43,417 bases of DNA. It comes from Azospirillum sp. TSO35-2. Its GTDB lineage: Bacteria; Pseudomonadota; Alphaproteobacteria; Azospirillales; Azospirillaceae. The stretch is from contig NZ_LGRA01000022.1 in assembly GCF_003116095.1 (NCBI RefSeq), positions 503,379 to 546,795 of the forward strand, written 5' to 3'. A program made the position numbers and the translations under genes. Under the pieces are notes generated by a model. The model saw only the letters and a program-made list of their open reading frames with translations, was not told the origin of the DNA and ran no database searches. The first letter of the stretch is position 1; the number at the start of each line of letters is the position of its first letter. This document shows positions 43,349-43,417 of the stretch, piece after piece.

Positions 43349-43417
<69 letters not shown>

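Overview
The window is very GC-rich with dense, strongly G/C-biased third codon positions. It reads as chromosomal DNA of an alphaproteobacterium, most likely Rhodospirillales and plausibly Azospirillum or a close relative. This rests on gene content and order (dcd-murA-DUF2948, serB/miaA, ilvB-ilvN-ilvC, mreBCD-mrdA, a complete nickel urease operon) and on protein style. No similarity search was run, so the genus is an inference.

Layout. 0.1-7.2 kb: a surface-polysaccharide (O-antigen or exopolysaccharide) block with a FlaA1/CapD-type membrane nucleotide-sugar dehydratase/epimerase, an NAD-dependent epimerase, two GT2 glycosyltransferases, a WecA-like polyprenyl-phosphate sugar transferase and a UDP-glucuronate 4-epimerase-like enzyme. 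7.3-12.0 kb: small conserved unknowns, a GNAT acetyltransferase, dcd, murA, a DUF2948 protein, a secreted PRC-barrel-like protein and a DJ-1/PfpI protein. 12.0-15.3 kb: a regulatory island with two divergent LuxR-type response regulators (one lacking the phospho-acceptor Asp) and a TetR regulator divergent from an O-methyltransferase across a clear palindrome. 15.4-21.8 kb: urease ureD-ureA-ureB-ureC-[murI]-ureE-ureF-ureG, with glutamate racemase inside the operon and two 150-bp composite palindromic repeats, one before murI and one whose last arm overlaps the ureF ribosome-binding site. 21.9-25.9 kb: a PRC-barrel envelope protein, a DUF2892 membrane protein, fabI, a bacteriohemerythrin and serB. 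26.0-32.8 kb: miaA, a PLP aminotransferase, then ilvB-ilvN-[vapBC]-ilvC, in which a toxin-antitoxin pair sits between ilvN and ilvC. 32.9-34.7 kb: an ArsR-type regulator divergent from an EamA exporter. 34.7-39.2 kb: the rod-shape operon mreB-mreC-mreD-mrdA on the minus strand, with no rodA after mrdA. 39.5-43.4 kb: a UPF0114 membrane protein, phoU, hisE, a large SAM methyltransferase, and two identical tandem tRNA-Lys(CTT) genes, the second cut by the window end.

Functional picture: mostly housekeeping (cell wall precursors and shape, branched-chain amino acids, serine, tRNA modification, fatty acids, dUTP supply) plus accessory nitrogen acquisition (urease) and surface glycans. I see no CRISPR array, prophage, transposase or secretion system. 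The most unusual material is regulatory and structural: the urease-associated palindromic elements, the toxin-antitoxin insertion in the ilv operon, the phospho-acceptor-less regulator with a TTTCGAACA inverted repeat around its promoter, and a large stem-loop between mreB and mreC. All promoters, operators and terminators were called by eye.
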